Source: Xanthobacteraceae bacterium (lineage in GTDB: Bacteria > Pseudomonadota > Alphaproteobacteria > Rhizobiales > Xanthobacteraceae). From it: a DNA stretch of 64,000 nucleotides. Location: positions 1-64,000 of the forward strand of contig JAIENY010000008.1 of assembly GCA_019750915.1 (NCBI GenBank). Direction: 5' to 3'. Under the pieces are notes generated by a model. It did not search any database. It worked only from the letters and a program-made list of their open reading frames with translations, and was not told the DNA's origin. Made by a program: the position numbers and the translations under genes. Positions 33,532 to 44,196 of this stretch are shown here, one piece after another; the first letter of the stretch is position 1; each line of letters opens with the position of its first letter.

Positions 33532-35385
33532 ATGACGATGGTGGAACGCAATCCGGAAGCCTCTGCTGAACCCGTTGTGGTGCCCGCCGCGGCGCTGCAT
33601 GAGGCGACAGGGAAGGGCGAAGAAGGCGCAAAGTCCGCCCGGTCGCCCCGCTTGCGGCCGTTGCTGGCGTTGCGGCCCTATGTGGCGCGTTATCGCGGCC
33701 GTGCGGCCGCGGCGCTGATCGCGCTGATCGTTGCCTCGGTGGCAACGCTGGTGGTGCCGCTGGCTGTGCGCCGGATGATCGACTTCGGGTTCAGTCCTGA
33801 AGGCATCGCGATGATCAACAACTACTTCGCGGTGATGATCTTTGTCGTGGCCGTTCTCGCCGCGGCGAGCGCCTTGCGCTATTACCTTGTCATCACGCTC
33901 GGCGAACGCATTGTCGCCGATCTGCGTCACGACGTTTTCAATCGCCTCACGTCACTGTCGCCGGCTTTCTTCGACACCGCCCATAGCGGCGAGCTGGTGT
34001 CGCGTCTCACTGCCGACACCACCCAGATCAAGTCGGCGGTCGGCGCGTCTGTCTCGATTGCGCTTCGCAATCTGGTGCTGTTTGTCGGCGCCACAGCGAT
34101 GATGGTGATTTCCAGTCCAAAGCTTTCGATCTCGGTGTTGGTCGCCATTCCATGCATTGTATTCCCGCTGGTGGCATTCGGCCGCCGCGTGCGCAAATTG
34201 TCCCGCGGCGCGCAGGATACCCTCGCCGATGCTTCATCCTATGCTTCCGAGCTGATCGGCGCGATCCGCACGCTTCAGGCTTTCACCAATGAATCTCTGG
34301 CGGAGGCCCGGTTTGGCAACGAGGTAAACCGCGCTTATGAGGCCGCGCGGGCGTCGACACGCGCGCGCGCTTTTCTGACGGCCATCGTGATCTTTCTGAT
34401 CTTCACCAGCGTGGTGGTCGTTCTTTGGATTGGCTCTCACGATGTGTCCGCAGGAGCGCTGAGCGCGGGCCGACTGGGGCAGTTTGTTCTTTATGCCTCA
34501 TTCGCTGCAGCCGCGCTCGGTCAGCTGAGTGAGGTGTGGGGCGAGATTTCGCAGGCTTCGGGTGCAGCCGAACGCTTGTTCGAGATTCTCCGTTTGCAAC
34601 CCGAGATTAAGGCACCGGCAAATCCGCGCGCGCTGCCGGTCCCGGCGCGCGGCGATATCACGCTCGATAACGTCCGCTTCGCCTATCCGACGCGGACGCA
34701 GACCGATGTGCTCGATGGTGTTTCGCTGACGGTTCGCGCGGGAGAAAAAATTGCGGTGGTCGGCCCCTCGGGCGCCGGAAAGAGCACGCTGTTCCACCTG
34801 CTGTTGCGGTTCTACGATCCCAAAAGTGGTGTGATTTCGTTCGACGGCGTTCCGATCTCGCAGGTGATGCCCCACGATCTGCGCTCGCGGATCGCGCTGG
34901 TGCCCCAGGACACCGCGATCTTTGCCGCCAGTGCTCGCGACAACATCCGTTTCGGACGGCCCGACGCATCCGATGCAGAGGTGGAGCGTGCCGCCGAACA
35001 GGCGCATGCCACCGAATTTCTGAAGCGTTTGCCGTTGGGGTTCGATACGCTGCTCGGCGAGCGCGGCGTGACGCTGTCCGGCGGACAGCGCCAGCGCATT
35101 GCGATCGCGCGTGCGATTTTGCGCGATGCGCCGCTGTTGCTGCTCGATGAGGCGACCTCGGCCCTTGATGCCGAGAGCGAGACGCTGGTGCAGACAGCGC
35201 TGGAAGAACTAATGCAGCATCGCACGACACTTGTGATCGCTCACCGCCTCGCAACGGTGCTGTCATGCGACCGTATCCTGGTGATGGAGCACGGCAAGCT
35301 GGTCGAGCAGGGCACTCATGCATCTCTGGTCGCCGCCAATGGGCTTTATTCGCGACTGGCGCGGCTTCAATTCGAGGGCGTTTAG
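33532..35385 (+). CDS. ABC exporter, MsbA-related permease/ATPase
   Basis: A 617-residue half-transporter. Six membrane spans lie in residues about 40-330, followed by a nucleotide-binding domain with Walker A VGPSGAGKSTLFHLLLRFYD, signature LSGGQRQRIAIARAI, Walker B LLLLDEATSALD and the H-loop TLVIAHRL. It works as a homodimer in the inner membrane. It resembles the MsbA-related group common in rhizobia; the substrate may be a lipid or drug, not shown here. ATG 33532 is chosen over a GTG 12 bases earlier. Confidence 0.93.
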   Translation: MTMVERNPEASAEPVVVPAAALHEATGKGEEGAKSARSPRLRPLLALRPYVARYRGRAAAALIALIVASVATLVVPLAVRRMIDFGFSPEGIAMINNYFAVMIFVVAVLAAASALRYYLVITLGERIVADLRHDVFNRLTSLSPAFFDTAHSGELVSRLTADTTQIKSAVGASVSIALRNLVLFVGATAMMVISSPKLSISVLVAIPCIVFPLVAFGRRVRKLSRGAQDTLADASSYASELIGAIRTLQAFTNESLAEARFGNEVNRAYEAARASTRARAFLTAIVIFLIFTSVVVVLWIGSHDVSAGALSAGRLGQFVLYASFAAAALGQLSEVWGEISQASGAAERLFEILRLQPEIKAPANPRALPVPARGDITLDNVRFAYPTRTQTDVLDGVSLTVRAGEKIAVVGPSGAGKSTLFHLLLRFYDPKSGVISFDGVPISQVMPHDLRSRIALVPQDTAIFAASARDNIRFGRPDASDAEVERAAEQAHATEFLKRLPLGFDTLLGERGVTLSGGQRQRIAIARAILRDAPLLLLDEATSALDAESETLVQTALEELMQHRTTLVIAHRLATVLSCDRILVMEHGKLVEQGTHASLVAANGLYSRLARLQFEGV

Positions 35386-35389
35386 CGCA

Positions 35390-35833
35390 TCAGGGCGCCC
35401 ACGCCATCGCCTTCACCGGCCGCCGCGAAACCGGGTTGACATCGTCATGAGTGTGGCGAAACCCCTGCCGCTCATAGAAGCGGATGGCGCGGGCATTGTC
35501 AGCATTCACCAGAAGCTTGATTCCGTGCGGAGACAGCTCCTTGGCGGCTTGCATCAGCTCGCGTGCGACATCTGATCCCCATGTTTCGGGGGCGACGACG
35601 AGCTGGTCGAGATAGCCCGTTGCGTCGACGGTGACGAAACCGACGGGATCGCCGTCCTGTTCGGCGACGATGATATTCGCCAAGGGCACGAGTTCTTGGC
35701 GCCATCGTGTTCGCCATGCAGTCAGCCGTGCATCGAAGTCGATCGAGGGATAAGCGTGCTGCCACGTGCGGTGCCACAGCGCGATCAGGCGATCCTCGTC
35801 GGCCTCCCGATACGGGCGCAACGTCGTGCTCAT
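35390..35833 (-). CDS. GNAT family N-acetyltransferase
   Basis: A 147-residue GNAT protein. It begins MSTTLRPYREADEDRLIALW, has the acceptor-site strand GDPVGFVTVD, the acetyl-CoA loop region LVVAPETWGSDVARELMQAA and the late motif NADNARAIRFYERQGFRHTH. It transfers an acetyl group from acetyl-CoA to an unidentified amine. Convergent with the ABC exporter gene with only four bases between stops. Confidence 0.9.
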   Translation of the reverse strand: MSTTLRPYREADEDRLIALWHRTWQHAYPSIDFDARLTAWRTRWRQELVPLANIIVAEQDGDPVGFVTVDATGYLDQLVVAPETWGSDVARELMQAAKELSPHGIKLLVNADNARAIRFYERQGFRHTHDDVNPVSRRPVKAMAWAP

Positions 35834-35839
35834 CACGAG

Positions 35840-36868
35840 CTACTTCTCGGTCAGCTTCAGTTCGATGCGGCGGTTTCGCTTGTAGGCTTCGTCGGTGGTG
35901 GCGGTGTCGAGCGGCTGGAATTCGCCAAAGCCCGCGGCGACCAGCCGCTGCGGCGACACGCCGCGCGAGATTAGATACTGCACGACGGCGATCGCGCGCG
36001 CGGCGGAGAGGTCCCAGTTCGATTTGAATTGGGGACTGTTGTTGATCGGGCGAACGTCGGTGTGACCATCGACACGCAGCACCCAGGGAATTTCGCTCGG
36101 GATCTGCTTCTCCAGATCGTTCAATGCTGTGGCGAGCTGGTCGAGTTCGGCGCGTCCTTCCGGCAGCAGTGCGGCGCTGCCGCTGTCGAAAAACACCTCC
36201 GATTGAAACACGAAGCGGTCGCCGACAACGCGAATATCCGGCCGGTTGCCCAGAATAGTCCGCAAGCGGCCGAAGAATTCGGAGCGATACCGCGACAGTT
36301 CCTGCACCCGCTGCGCCAGTGCGACGTTCAGGCGCTGTCCAAGGTCGGCGATCTTGTCCTGCGATTCCTTGCCGCTTTTCTCTGAGGCATCGAGTGCGTC
36401 CTGCAGTGAGGCGAGTTGCCGGCGCAGTGCCGCGATTTGCTGATTGAGAACCTCGACCTGCGCGAGTGCCCGCGCGGAAATCTGCTTTTCGGCGTCGAGC
36501 TGTTTGCCTGCGTCGCCGCCGTTGCCGCTGTTGCCGCCCTTGGCCGTCACGCTGTCATAAAGTCCCTTGACGCGATCGCGGTCGGCTTCGGTAGAGGCGA
36601 GGCCAGCGCGAAGCTGCGCGATCTGTTCGTCCAGATTGCCGTTGGAAATCTTTTCGAGCGACAGCAAATTAGTGAGCTGTGCGATCTGGGCGTTGAGTTT
36701 GTCCAGCGCCTTGTCCTTGCCGGTGACTTCCTGCGATAGATAAAACTGCACGACCAGAAACACCGAAAGCAGAAACACGATCGACAACACCAGCGTGGAC
36801 AGAGCGTCCACAAAGCCCGGCCAGTAATTGAAACCGGATTCGGTCCGGCGCGATCGTGATAACGCCAT
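35840..36868 (-). CDS. MotB/OmpA-like peptidoglycan-binding channel partner
   Basis: A 342-residue protein with a short cytoplasmic start, one membrane span (about 17-44) that keeps the channel Asp21 in YWPGFVDALSTLVLSIVF, a long coiled coil (about 45-190) and a C-terminal OmpA domain (VFFDSGSAALLPEGRAELDQ, VDGHTDVRPI, LSAARAIAVVQYLISRG). The Asp and OmpA fold are those of MotB-type stators. The Met at 36868 follows the MotA-like gene by four bases; earlier in-frame codons would lie inside that gene. No flagellar genes are nearby, so it is probably not a flagellar stator. Confidence 0.88.
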   Translation of the reverse strand: MALSRSRRTESGFNYWPGFVDALSTLVLSIVFLLSVFLVVQFYLSQEVTGKDKALDKLNAQIAQLTNLLSLEKISNGNLDEQIAQLRAGLASTEADRDRVKGLYDSVTAKGGNSGNGGDAGKQLDAEKQISARALAQVEVLNQQIAALRRQLASLQDALDASEKSGKESQDKIADLGQRLNVALAQRVQELSRYRSEFFGRLRTILGNRPDIRVVGDRFVFQSEVFFDSGSAALLPEGRAELDQLATALNDLEKQIPSEIPWVLRVDGHTDVRPINNSPQFKSNWDLSAARAIAVVQYLISRGVSPQRLVAAGFGEFQPLDTATTDEAYKRNRRIELKLTEK

Positions 36869-36872
36869 GGCT

Positions 36873-37880
36873 TCAGGATTCCCGCTCGAGGGTACCGGGC
36901 GTGCGGGCAATACGCTCGAGCAGTTTCTTGATTTCGGAGTTCTGCTCACCCTGGGCATCGGCCCATTCGCGGATCATCTGCTGTTCGCTGCGCATGTGAT
37001 GCACGAGGCCCTGGATCGCCTCGGCAAGATTGGCCATTGCAGTGGTGCTGGTGCGGCTCGACCCGATGTCATCGACCGCGGCGCGCAGCCGCTCGATCAC
37101 CGGGGCGATTTCAACGGACATGCCGCCACCGGCGCCGTCACTGGTGTATTCGCGCACGGTTTCCGCCAGCCAGTCCTCAAGGTCGGTATAGAAACGGTTC
37201 TGTGCCTGGCTGGATTGCAGATCGAGGAAGCCGAGGATCAGCGAACCGGCGAGGCCGAACAACGATGACGAGAACGAAATACCCATGCCGGCGAGCGGTG
37301 CGGCAAGACCCTCCTTCAACGTATCGAACAATGCGCCGGCTTCGCCGCCGACCTTGAGACCGTCGATGACCTTGCCGACAGATCCCACGGTTTCGATCAG
37401 GCCCCAGAAGGTGCCGAGCAGGCCGAGGAAGACAAGCAGTCCCGTCATGTAGCGCGAGATATCGCGGGACTCGTCAAGGCGCGTGCCGATCGAATCCAGC
37501 AGGTGTCGCATGGTCTGCTGCGTGATGCTCATGCGGCCCGACCGATTGCTGAGAATGGCGGCCATCGGCGCGAGCAGAACCGGGCGGCGATCGACGGCAA
37601 GGCCGGGGTCGGAGATGCGGAAATGATTGACCCACGACACTTCCGGATAAAGCCTAAGCACCTGACGGAACGCGAGCAAAGTTCCGATCAGCAACACCAC
37701 ACCGATCAGTGTGTTCAGTCCGGGATTGGCGAGGAAGGCTGTCCAAACCTGCCGATAGAGAACGACACCGACTAACCCGCAGAGGATGAGAAACACCAAC
37801 ATCCGCACCAGGAAGATGCGAGGGGATGACAGCTTGGTGACGATGACATCGTCTGCGGTCACGGGTTGATTTTTCGCCAT
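36873..37880 (-). CDS. MotA/TolQ/ExbB-type proton channel protein
   Basis: A 335-residue inner-membrane protein with two N-terminal spans (about 25-45 and 57-75) and two further spans (about 150-170 and 190-217) that carry the family core FLGLLGTFWGLIETVG and GLAAPLAGMGISFSSSLFGL. A helical tail contains predicted coiled-coil. It pairs with the downstream MotB/OmpA-like protein to form a proton-driven unit. The pair resembles ZorAB in general layout, but no zorC, zorD or zorE gene is adjacent, so defence is not supported. Confidence 0.88.
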   Translation of the reverse strand: MAKNQPVTADDVIVTKLSSPRIFLVRMLVFLILCGLVGVVLYRQVWTAFLANPGLNTLIGVVLLIGTLLAFRQVLRLYPEVSWVNHFRISDPGLAVDRRPVLLAPMAAILSNRSGRMSITQQTMRHLLDSIGTRLDESRDISRYMTGLLVFLGLLGTFWGLIETVGSVGKVIDGLKVGGEAGALFDTLKEGLAAPLAGMGISFSSSLFGLAGSLILGFLDLQSSQAQNRFYTDLEDWLAETVREYTSDGAGGGMSVEIAPVIERLRAAVDDIGSSRTSTTAMANLAEAIQGLVHHMRSEQQMIREWADAQGEQNSEIKKLLERIARTPGTLERES

Positions 37881-37982
37881 GCGATCGCCGATCCTGATTC
37901 AAGGGCCACGCTATTGCCTCAATATGGCATGGCGCGGGCCAGAAACCAGCGGCGAATTGTTCTGACGAAAATTTCGGCGGGA

Positions 37983-38774
37983 TCAGCCGAGAGGCTTGAG
38001 GATTTTCACCAGCTCGCGGTGGATCGTCTCGTTGCCGCAGACCACGTTACCGGTCTGGAGCGCGGTATCGCCGCCTTCGATGCCGCTCACCGTTCCGCCA
38101 GCTTCGCGGATCATGATGATTCCCGCCGCGATATCCCACGGCTTCAGGTTGCGTTCCCAGTAACCATCGAGTCGGCCGGCTGCCACAAAAGCCATATCGA
38201 GCGATGCCGCGCCGAAACGGCGAAGTCCAGCGACACGGTTCTGCATCTCGGCCATCTCCCGCCGGGAGAGTTCGTGGTCGCCGCGCCCGATATGCGGCAG
38301 GCCGCAGGCGATGACGCAGTCGTTCAACTGCTTGCGGCCGGAGACGCGCAGACGGGTATCGTTGAGGAAGGCACCCTTGCCGCGCTCGGCGATGTAGAGT
38401 TCGTCGTTCGCCGGGTTGTAGATCACCCCCGCGATGATGGTGTCTTCGCGCTGCAGGCCGATCGAGATGGCGAATTGCGGAATGCCATGGAGAAAGTTGG
38501 TGGTGCCGTCCAAGGGATCGACAATCCAGGTATGGGTCTTGTCAGATCCTTCGCGCGTGCCACCTTCCTCACCGACGAATCCGTAGCCGGGGCGAGCCTT
38601 GCTCAGATCCTCGTACACGATTTCTTCAGCGCGCCTGTCGGCGGCGGAGACGAAGTTGGCCGGTCCCTTGAGCGAGACTTGAAGATTTTCGATTTCACCA
38701 AGGTCGCGCTTCAGGCTGCGTCCAGCGCGCCGGGCGGCCTTGACCATGACATTGATAAGAGCGGAATGGATCAT
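37983..38774 (-). CDS. suhB: Inositol monophosphatase family protein
   Basis: A 263-residue Mg-dependent phosphatase. Metal-binding motifs are visible: VSAADRRAEEIVYEDLSKA, GEEGG, WIVDPLDGTTNFLHGIPQFA and WDIAAGIIMIREAGG. GFVGEEGG replaces the usual GEE region as expected in SuhB proteins. It may dephosphorylate inositol phosphates or, like E. coli SuhB, assist rRNA antitermination. The gene sits between the channel pair and the Sel1 gene on the same strand. Confidence 0.93.
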   Translation of the reverse strand: MIHSALINVMVKAARRAGRSLKRDLGEIENLQVSLKGPANFVSAADRRAEEIVYEDLSKARPGYGFVGEEGGTREGSDKTHTWIVDPLDGTTNFLHGIPQFAISIGLQREDTIIAGVIYNPANDELYIAERGKGAFLNDTRLRVSGRKQLNDCVIACGLPHIGRGDHELSRREMAEMQNRVAGLRRFGAASLDMAFVAAGRLDGYWERNLKPWDIAAGIIMIREAGGTVSGIEGGDTALQTGNVVCGNETIHRELVKILKPLG

Positions 38775-38874
38775 CTGTCTCGGTTGGGTATGAATTGGGA
38801 GGGCACGGATTTCGGCTGATGGCCGCGCGGGTGCGTATTGGCGTCAAAGACAATGTGCGTCAAGCCTGCAGCGA

Positions 38875-39915
38875 CTAATTGGTCAGGCCGAACCATTTTT
38901 TGGCTGCGTCCTCGGCTTTTTTCCTGTCGTCGGCCGGCAAATCGGCAAGCCGCGCGTCGAGATCGGGATCGCTGGCGCCGCCAGTTTTGGCGATCAAATG
39001 CCATTTGAACCCCTCGAGCTTGTTGACCGGGGTGCCGACTCCCTCGATCAGGATATGGGCGAGGCGATTTTGCGCGATCGGGCTGCCCTGACGGGCGGCG
39101 CGATTCATCAAAGCGATCCCGAGTTGGACGTTGCGCGCCACGCCCGTGCCGTTGAACAGTACGATAGCATATTCAACCTCCGCATCGAGATTGTCGGCGA
39201 GCGCGGCCAGGCCGAGCCATCTTGCGGCCTGCACCGGGTCCCGGTCCACCCCGCGGCCGTCTTTGTAGAAGGTCGCCAGCGCGTACTGTGCCTCGGGATT
39301 GCCAGCCTCTGCGGCCTGCTTGAACAGTTCGGCCGCGCGCTTGATGTCCTGCGGGAATACCTGTCCCTCAAGGTACAGAAGGCCGAGATTGTAGGCCGCT
39401 TCCGCTTTTCCGAGTTTTGCAGCCTGCGTCAGAAGTTTTGCGCCGCCTTCGCGGTCGGCCGGGCCGCCGCGCCCGGAAATCTTCATCATCGCCAGCGCGA
39501 ACATCGCCTCGCGGTCACCGAGGTCGGATGCCTTCTTGTACCAGTCCAGCGCCTGCGCCTCGTCGCGCTTGACGCCGAAGCCGTTGGAGTAGATTTCGCC
39601 AAGCAGCGCCATCGACTTGGGGTCGCCGGCCGCGTTGGCGCGCTGGGTAGCGAGGTCCGCAGCCGTCTTGTAGCGGCCTTCCTGAAACGCCCCGTAGGCG
39701 ATGTCGGCGCTTGAATTGTTCACCGGCGTTTTTGCATTTTGCAAAGGCTGGGGAAGGGTGCGACTGGCCTTGGGCGTTGCTTTCGGCGCCGCCTTGGACG
39801 GCTTGGGAGTCGTTTTCGGCGCAGTCGACAATTGCGCGAACACTGCCGTTGGCCATGAGAGAATGATGACCGCCGCGGCGAGAACATGTGTTGTCTTGCG
39901 GATCATACGCGCCAT
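38875..39915 (-). CDS. Exported Sel1-repeat protein
   Basis: A 346-residue protein. The signal peptide is ILSWPTAVFAQ-terminated (about residues 1-28), followed by a Lys/Pro/Ala-rich linker (about 30-60) and at least five Sel1-like repeats: AMALLGEIYSNGFGVKRDEAQA, AMFALAMMKISGRGGPADRE, AAYNLGLLYLEGQ, AQYALATFYKDGRGVDRDPV and AQNRLAHILIEGVG. Such solenoids bind proteins, often in peptidoglycan or envelope pathways. Start could also be Met at 39906. Confidence 0.87.
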   Translation of the reverse strand: MARMIRKTTHVLAAAVIILSWPTAVFAQLSTAPKTTPKPSKAAPKATPKASRTLPQPLQNAKTPVNNSSADIAYGAFQEGRYKTAADLATQRANAAGDPKSMALLGEIYSNGFGVKRDEAQALDWYKKASDLGDREAMFALAMMKISGRGGPADREGGAKLLTQAAKLGKAEAAYNLGLLYLEGQVFPQDIKRAAELFKQAAEAGNPEAQYALATFYKDGRGVDRDPVQAARWLGLAALADNLDAEVEYAIVLFNGTGVARNVQLGIALMNRAARQGSPIAQNRLAHILIEGVGTPVNKLEGFKWHLIAKTGGASDPDLDARLADLPADDRKKAEDAAKKWFGLTN

Positions 39916-39921
39916 CGCCCG

Positions 39922-40611
39922 TCAGCCCTGTCCGGCCAGCGCTGTGCCAATGACACGCGCGTGATGTTCCTCAATCGCAGCCTGTGCGCTCTTGAGTGCC
40001 TCGCGCGGCCCGCGCGGATCGTCCCAGATGAAATCCGCCACCATGATGAATTCCGCGCCGGATTCGGCGAACAGCCCGGCCTCGTCGAGCGTTGCGGCGT
40101 AGCCGACACATGGTGTCTCGAACACCTCCGCCCACCATTGCAGGCGTTCGAAGATCGCTTCGGGCGAGGGGCGCTCGCCGTTCGAATCCGGTTCTCCGAA
40201 CAGCACGTAGTCGACGCCTGCTTCACCAGCCATCATTGCATCGTGACGGGTGGCAAGTCCGCCGACACCGAGAATGCGATCTGGTTTCAGCGAGGGCTCC
40301 GCTTCCCGCATCGCCTCAATGCCCGCGACATTGGCACCGTCGGCACCGCTACGCGCGGCGATTCCGTAAAGATTATCGATCAGCACGGCAGCGTTGGCCT
40401 TCTGTGCAGCCGGCGCGATCGCCTTGATGCGTGAGATCAGAGTGCGTTCATCACCTGGAGCAAGCCGCACCAGAACGGCAGCAATATCGAATTCCAAAAT
40501 CAGAGCCGGAAGTTCTGCCGCGATCGCGGCGGTTTGATCGAGCGGAGGGGTCGCCAGATAGAGGCGCGGTACGGGCTGCGGCTGGGGCGGGGATTTACGT
40601 GAGGATGCCAT
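39922..40611 (-). CDS. thiE: Divergent thiamine phosphate synthase-like protein
   Basis: A 229-residue TIM-barrel protein resembling ThiE (RLYLATPPLDQT, AAVLIDNLYGIAARSGADGA and GVGGLATRHDAMMAGEAGVDYVLFG). Canonical substrate motifs are altered: the QxRxKD stretch is absent, the GPVF-T-TK loop reads GEPDSNGERPS and the ALGGI phosphate loop reads CVGYAATLDE. It may be a paralogue with another role. The stop of the Sel1 gene's start region lies six bases away, so the two are probably cotranscribed. Known in Rhizobiales as a ThiE-family protein encoded near fba. Confidence 0.7.
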   Translation of the reverse strand: MASSRKSPPQPQPVPRLYLATPPLDQTAAIAAELPALILEFDIAAVLVRLAPGDERTLISRIKAIAPAAQKANAAVLIDNLYGIAARSGADGANVAGIEAMREAEPSLKPDRILGVGGLATRHDAMMAGEAGVDYVLFGEPDSNGERPSPEAIFERLQWWAEVFETPCVGYAATLDEAGLFAESGAEFIMVADFIWDDPRGPREALKSAQAAIEEHHARVIGTALAGQG

Positions 40612-40752
40612 GACGAGCCTGCGGGGAAGCGCCTTTCCGGGAGCACGGTAACGTTGCTTGAATCGTCATCTGCTCCAACTTGTGATTGAGCATGTTTGCG
40701 AAAACCGGGATCCGCCTTTCGCAAGCATATTCTAGCACCATACCAATGTTAC

Positions 40753-40780
40753 AAAAATGCGCCGCGGATGCGGCGCATTT
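40753..40780 (-). terminator. Intrinsic terminator after fba
   Basis: Stem AAATGCGCCGC with GCGGCGCATTT and a four-base loop; read on the minus strand it runs into TTTTTG. It separates fba from the downstream thiE-like gene. Confidence 0.85.
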
Positions 40781-40807
40781 CGCATTTCGAAGGTTTGCGG
40801 AAGATGA

Positions 40808-41836
40808 TCAAGCGGCCTTTTTGCCTTCAAGATCGGACTTCCATTCGCCCTTGCTCGCGAGACTGTTCATGAGGGCGCGGTGATCGAAGGCGTGCTGCGC
40901 TGCCGGTACGTTCTCCGTTTTCCCACACCATGCCTTCTGCGGCGCCGCCTGAAGGGCGCGGCCGTAGGAGAACGTCAGCTTCCAGGGCAGGCCGCCGATC
41001 CTGTTCATGGCGTCGAGATGCGCCGTTGCTTCCTCGTCGGACTGTCCGCCCGACAGGAAGGCGATACCAGGCACCGCGGAGGGCGTGGTGTTCTTGAGCA
41101 GCCGGACTGTCTTTTCGGCGACTTCCTGCACGGAAGCCTGCTTTGCGGACTTCTTGCCGGAGATCGCCATGTTCGGCTTCAGCACCATGCCTTCGAGCGC
41201 GACCTTCTGGTAGTAAAGCTCCTGAAAGGTTTCCTTGAGCACGAACTCGGTGACCTCATAGCAGCGGTCGATGTCGTGATCGCCGTCCATCAGCACCTCC
41301 GGCTCCACGATCGGTACGATCTGCGCCTGCTGGCAGAGCGCGGCATAGCGCGCCAGCGCATGAGTGTTGGTGCGGATCGCGGCATAGCTCGGAATGCCCT
41401 TGCCGATATCGATCACCGCGCGCCACTTCGCAAAGCGCGCGCCGTTATCGTAATACTTCTTCAAACGCTCCGCGAGCTTGTCGAGGCCAACCGTGATGAG
41501 TTCGCCGGGGCATCCGGGAAGCGCTTGCGTGCCTTCATCGACCTTGATGCCGGGAATGGAGCCCGCCTGTTCGATCAGCTTCACAAGCGGCGTGCCATCC
41601 TTGGCCTTTTGCCAGAATGTCTCATCGTAAAGGATGACGCCGGAGATGTGCTTGGTCATCGCTTCCTTCGAACGGAACATCAACTCGCGATAGTCGCGGC
41701 GGCTGTCTTCCGTGGATTCCACGCCGATGGTGTCGAACCGCTTTTTGATGGTGGCGGAAGATTCATCGGCAGCAAGGATGCCGCGGCCAGGCGCGGTCAT
41801 GGCGTTTGCGACCTTGTTGAGATCAGCGAGATTCAT
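40808..41836 (-). CDS. fba: Fructose-bisphosphate aldolase, class I
   Basis: A 342-residue class I aldolase. Hallmarks are GRGILAADESSATIKKRFDT, the EPEVLMDGDHDIDRC segment and the Schiff-base Lys in LKPNMAISGKKS, with FLSGGQSDEEATAHL near the end. It converts fructose 1,6-bisphosphate to triose phosphates in the cytoplasm. It closes the minus-strand series tkt-gapA-pgk-fba and is followed by a terminator. Class I enzymes of this size occur in many alphaproteobacteria. Confidence 0.96.
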   Translation of the reverse strand: MNLADLNKVANAMTAPGRGILAADESSATIKKRFDTIGVESTEDSRRDYRELMFRSKEAMTKHISGVILYDETFWQKAKDGTPLVKLIEQAGSIPGIKVDEGTQALPGCPGELITVGLDKLAERLKKYYDNGARFAKWRAVIDIGKGIPSYAAIRTNTHALARYAALCQQAQIVPIVEPEVLMDGDHDIDRCYEVTEFVLKETFQELYYQKVALEGMVLKPNMAISGKKSAKQASVQEVAEKTVRLLKNTTPSAVPGIAFLSGGQSDEEATAHLDAMNRIGGLPWKLTFSYGRALQAAPQKAWCGKTENVPAAQHAFDHRALMNSLASKGEWKSDLEGKKAA

Positions 41837-41954
41837 CGAGCACTCCCCACGAACGGACTAAGATAAAAGGTGAACGGATCATCTGGGTAATTCAAAGACG
41901 GCAAAGCCGGTTCCGGCCAAATAACAGGCAATCTAACGTGCGGGATCGAAGCTG

Positions 41955-43148
41955 TCATTTCACCCGCAGAACCTCGACCCCGGGGAGCGGCTTGCCTTCC
42001 ATCCATTCCAGGAACGCACCGCCGGCCGTTGAAATATAAGTGAAATCCTCGGCGACGCCGGCGTGGTTCAAGGCTGCGACTGTATCGCCACCGCCTGCGA
42101 CCGAGATCAGCAGACCGTCGCGGGTTCGGCCCGCGGCATGGCGAGCCGCCTGTACGGTTCCACGGTCGAATGGCGCAACCTCGAACGCGCCGAGCGGCCC
42201 GTTCCAGACCACTGTTGCCGCGTCATCGAACGCGGCGCGCACCCGATCGACCGATTTTGGGCCGATGTCGAGGATCATACCGTCAGTGGGGACGCCATCG
42301 AGGCCGCAAGCGTGCCAGGGGGCGTGGGCGACGAACTCGTGGGCGACGATCGCATCGATCGGCAGGATCACGGCGCATTTGGCCGCTTCCGCCTTTTCAA
42401 GAATACGTTGCGCGGTCGGTGCGAGGTCTTTCTCACAAAGCGATTTGCCGACATTGACGCCCTGCGCGTGCAGGAAGGTATTTGCCATGCCGCCGCCGAT
42501 CACCAGCGCGTCGACCTTGCTCACAAGGTTCTCGAGCAGGTCGAGCTTGCTGGAGACTTTCGCGCCGCCGACCACCGCGATGACCGGATGGGTTGGTTTT
42601 TCCAGCGCCTTGGTCAACGCATCCAGTTCGGCCTGCATGGAGCGGCCGGCATAGGCTGGCAGCACGTGGCCAAGGCCCTCGGTCGAAGCATGGGCGCGGT
42701 GCGCCGTCGAAAAGGCGTCGTTCACCCAGATGTCGCCGAGCTTGGCGAGTTCTGCGACGAAAGCCGGATCGTTCTTTTCCTCGCCCTTATGAAAACGGGT
42801 GTTCTCAAGGCAGACGATGTCCCCCGCCTTCATGCGCGCTACCGCTGCTTGCGCCTTCGGCCCGATGCAGTCGGGGACGAATTCGATATGCTTGCGGATG
42901 ATATAGGCCAAGGTGATCGCGACCTGCTTAAGCGACTCCTTCGGGTCCGGCCCCTTCGGCCGCCCGAAATGCGAAAGCAGGATGACCTTGCCGCCCTTTT
43001 CCGAAAGCTCGATGATCGTCTTCATCACGCGCTCGAGGCGCGTGGCGTCGGAGACGCGGCCGTTGTCGGTCGGGACGTTGAGGTCAACGCGCAGCAGAAC
43101 GCGTTTGTCTTTCACGTCCACATCGTCGAGGGTGCGGAATCCAGACAT
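41955..43148 (-). CDS. pgk: Phosphoglycerate kinase
   Basis: A 397-residue Pgk of normal length. N-terminal substrate-binding [30 protein letters not shown] and [12 protein letters not shown]; the C-terminal nucleotide domain has [37 protein letters not shown] and [12 protein letters not shown]. It makes ATP from 1,3-bisphosphoglycerate in glycolysis, or runs in reverse in gluconeogenesis and the Calvin cycle. It lies 40 bases downstream of gapA. Confidence 0.98.
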   Translation of the reverse strand: MSGFRTLDDVDVKDKRVLLRVDLNVPTDNGRVSDATRLERVMKTIIELSEKGGKVILLSHFGRPKGPDPKESLKQVAITLAYIIRKHIEFVPDCIGPKAQAAVARMKAGDIVCLENTRFHKGEEKNDPAFVAELAKLGDIWVNDAFSTAHRAHASTEGLGHVLPAYAGRSMQAELDALTKALEKPTHPVIAVVGGAKVSSKLDLLENLVSKVDALVIGGGMANTFLHAQGVNVGKSLCEKDLAPTAQRILEKAEAAKCAVILPIDAIVAHEFVAHAPWHACGLDGVPTDGMILDIGPKSVDRVRAAFDDAATVVWNGPLGAFEVAPFDRGTVQAARHAAGRTRDGLLISVAGGGDTVAALNHAGVAEDFTYISTAGGAFLEWMEGKPLPGVEVLRVK

Positions 43149-43188
43149 CGCTATCCGTTACGCGGTCAGAGGAGGCGGGTTAAGACGT

Positions 43189-44196
<1,008 letters not shown>

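Noticed and set aside
35840-37880. Zorya-type defence system
   Set aside because: MotA/MotB-like proteins are present, but no helicase, nuclease or other zor gene is adjacent and the surroundings are housekeeping genes.
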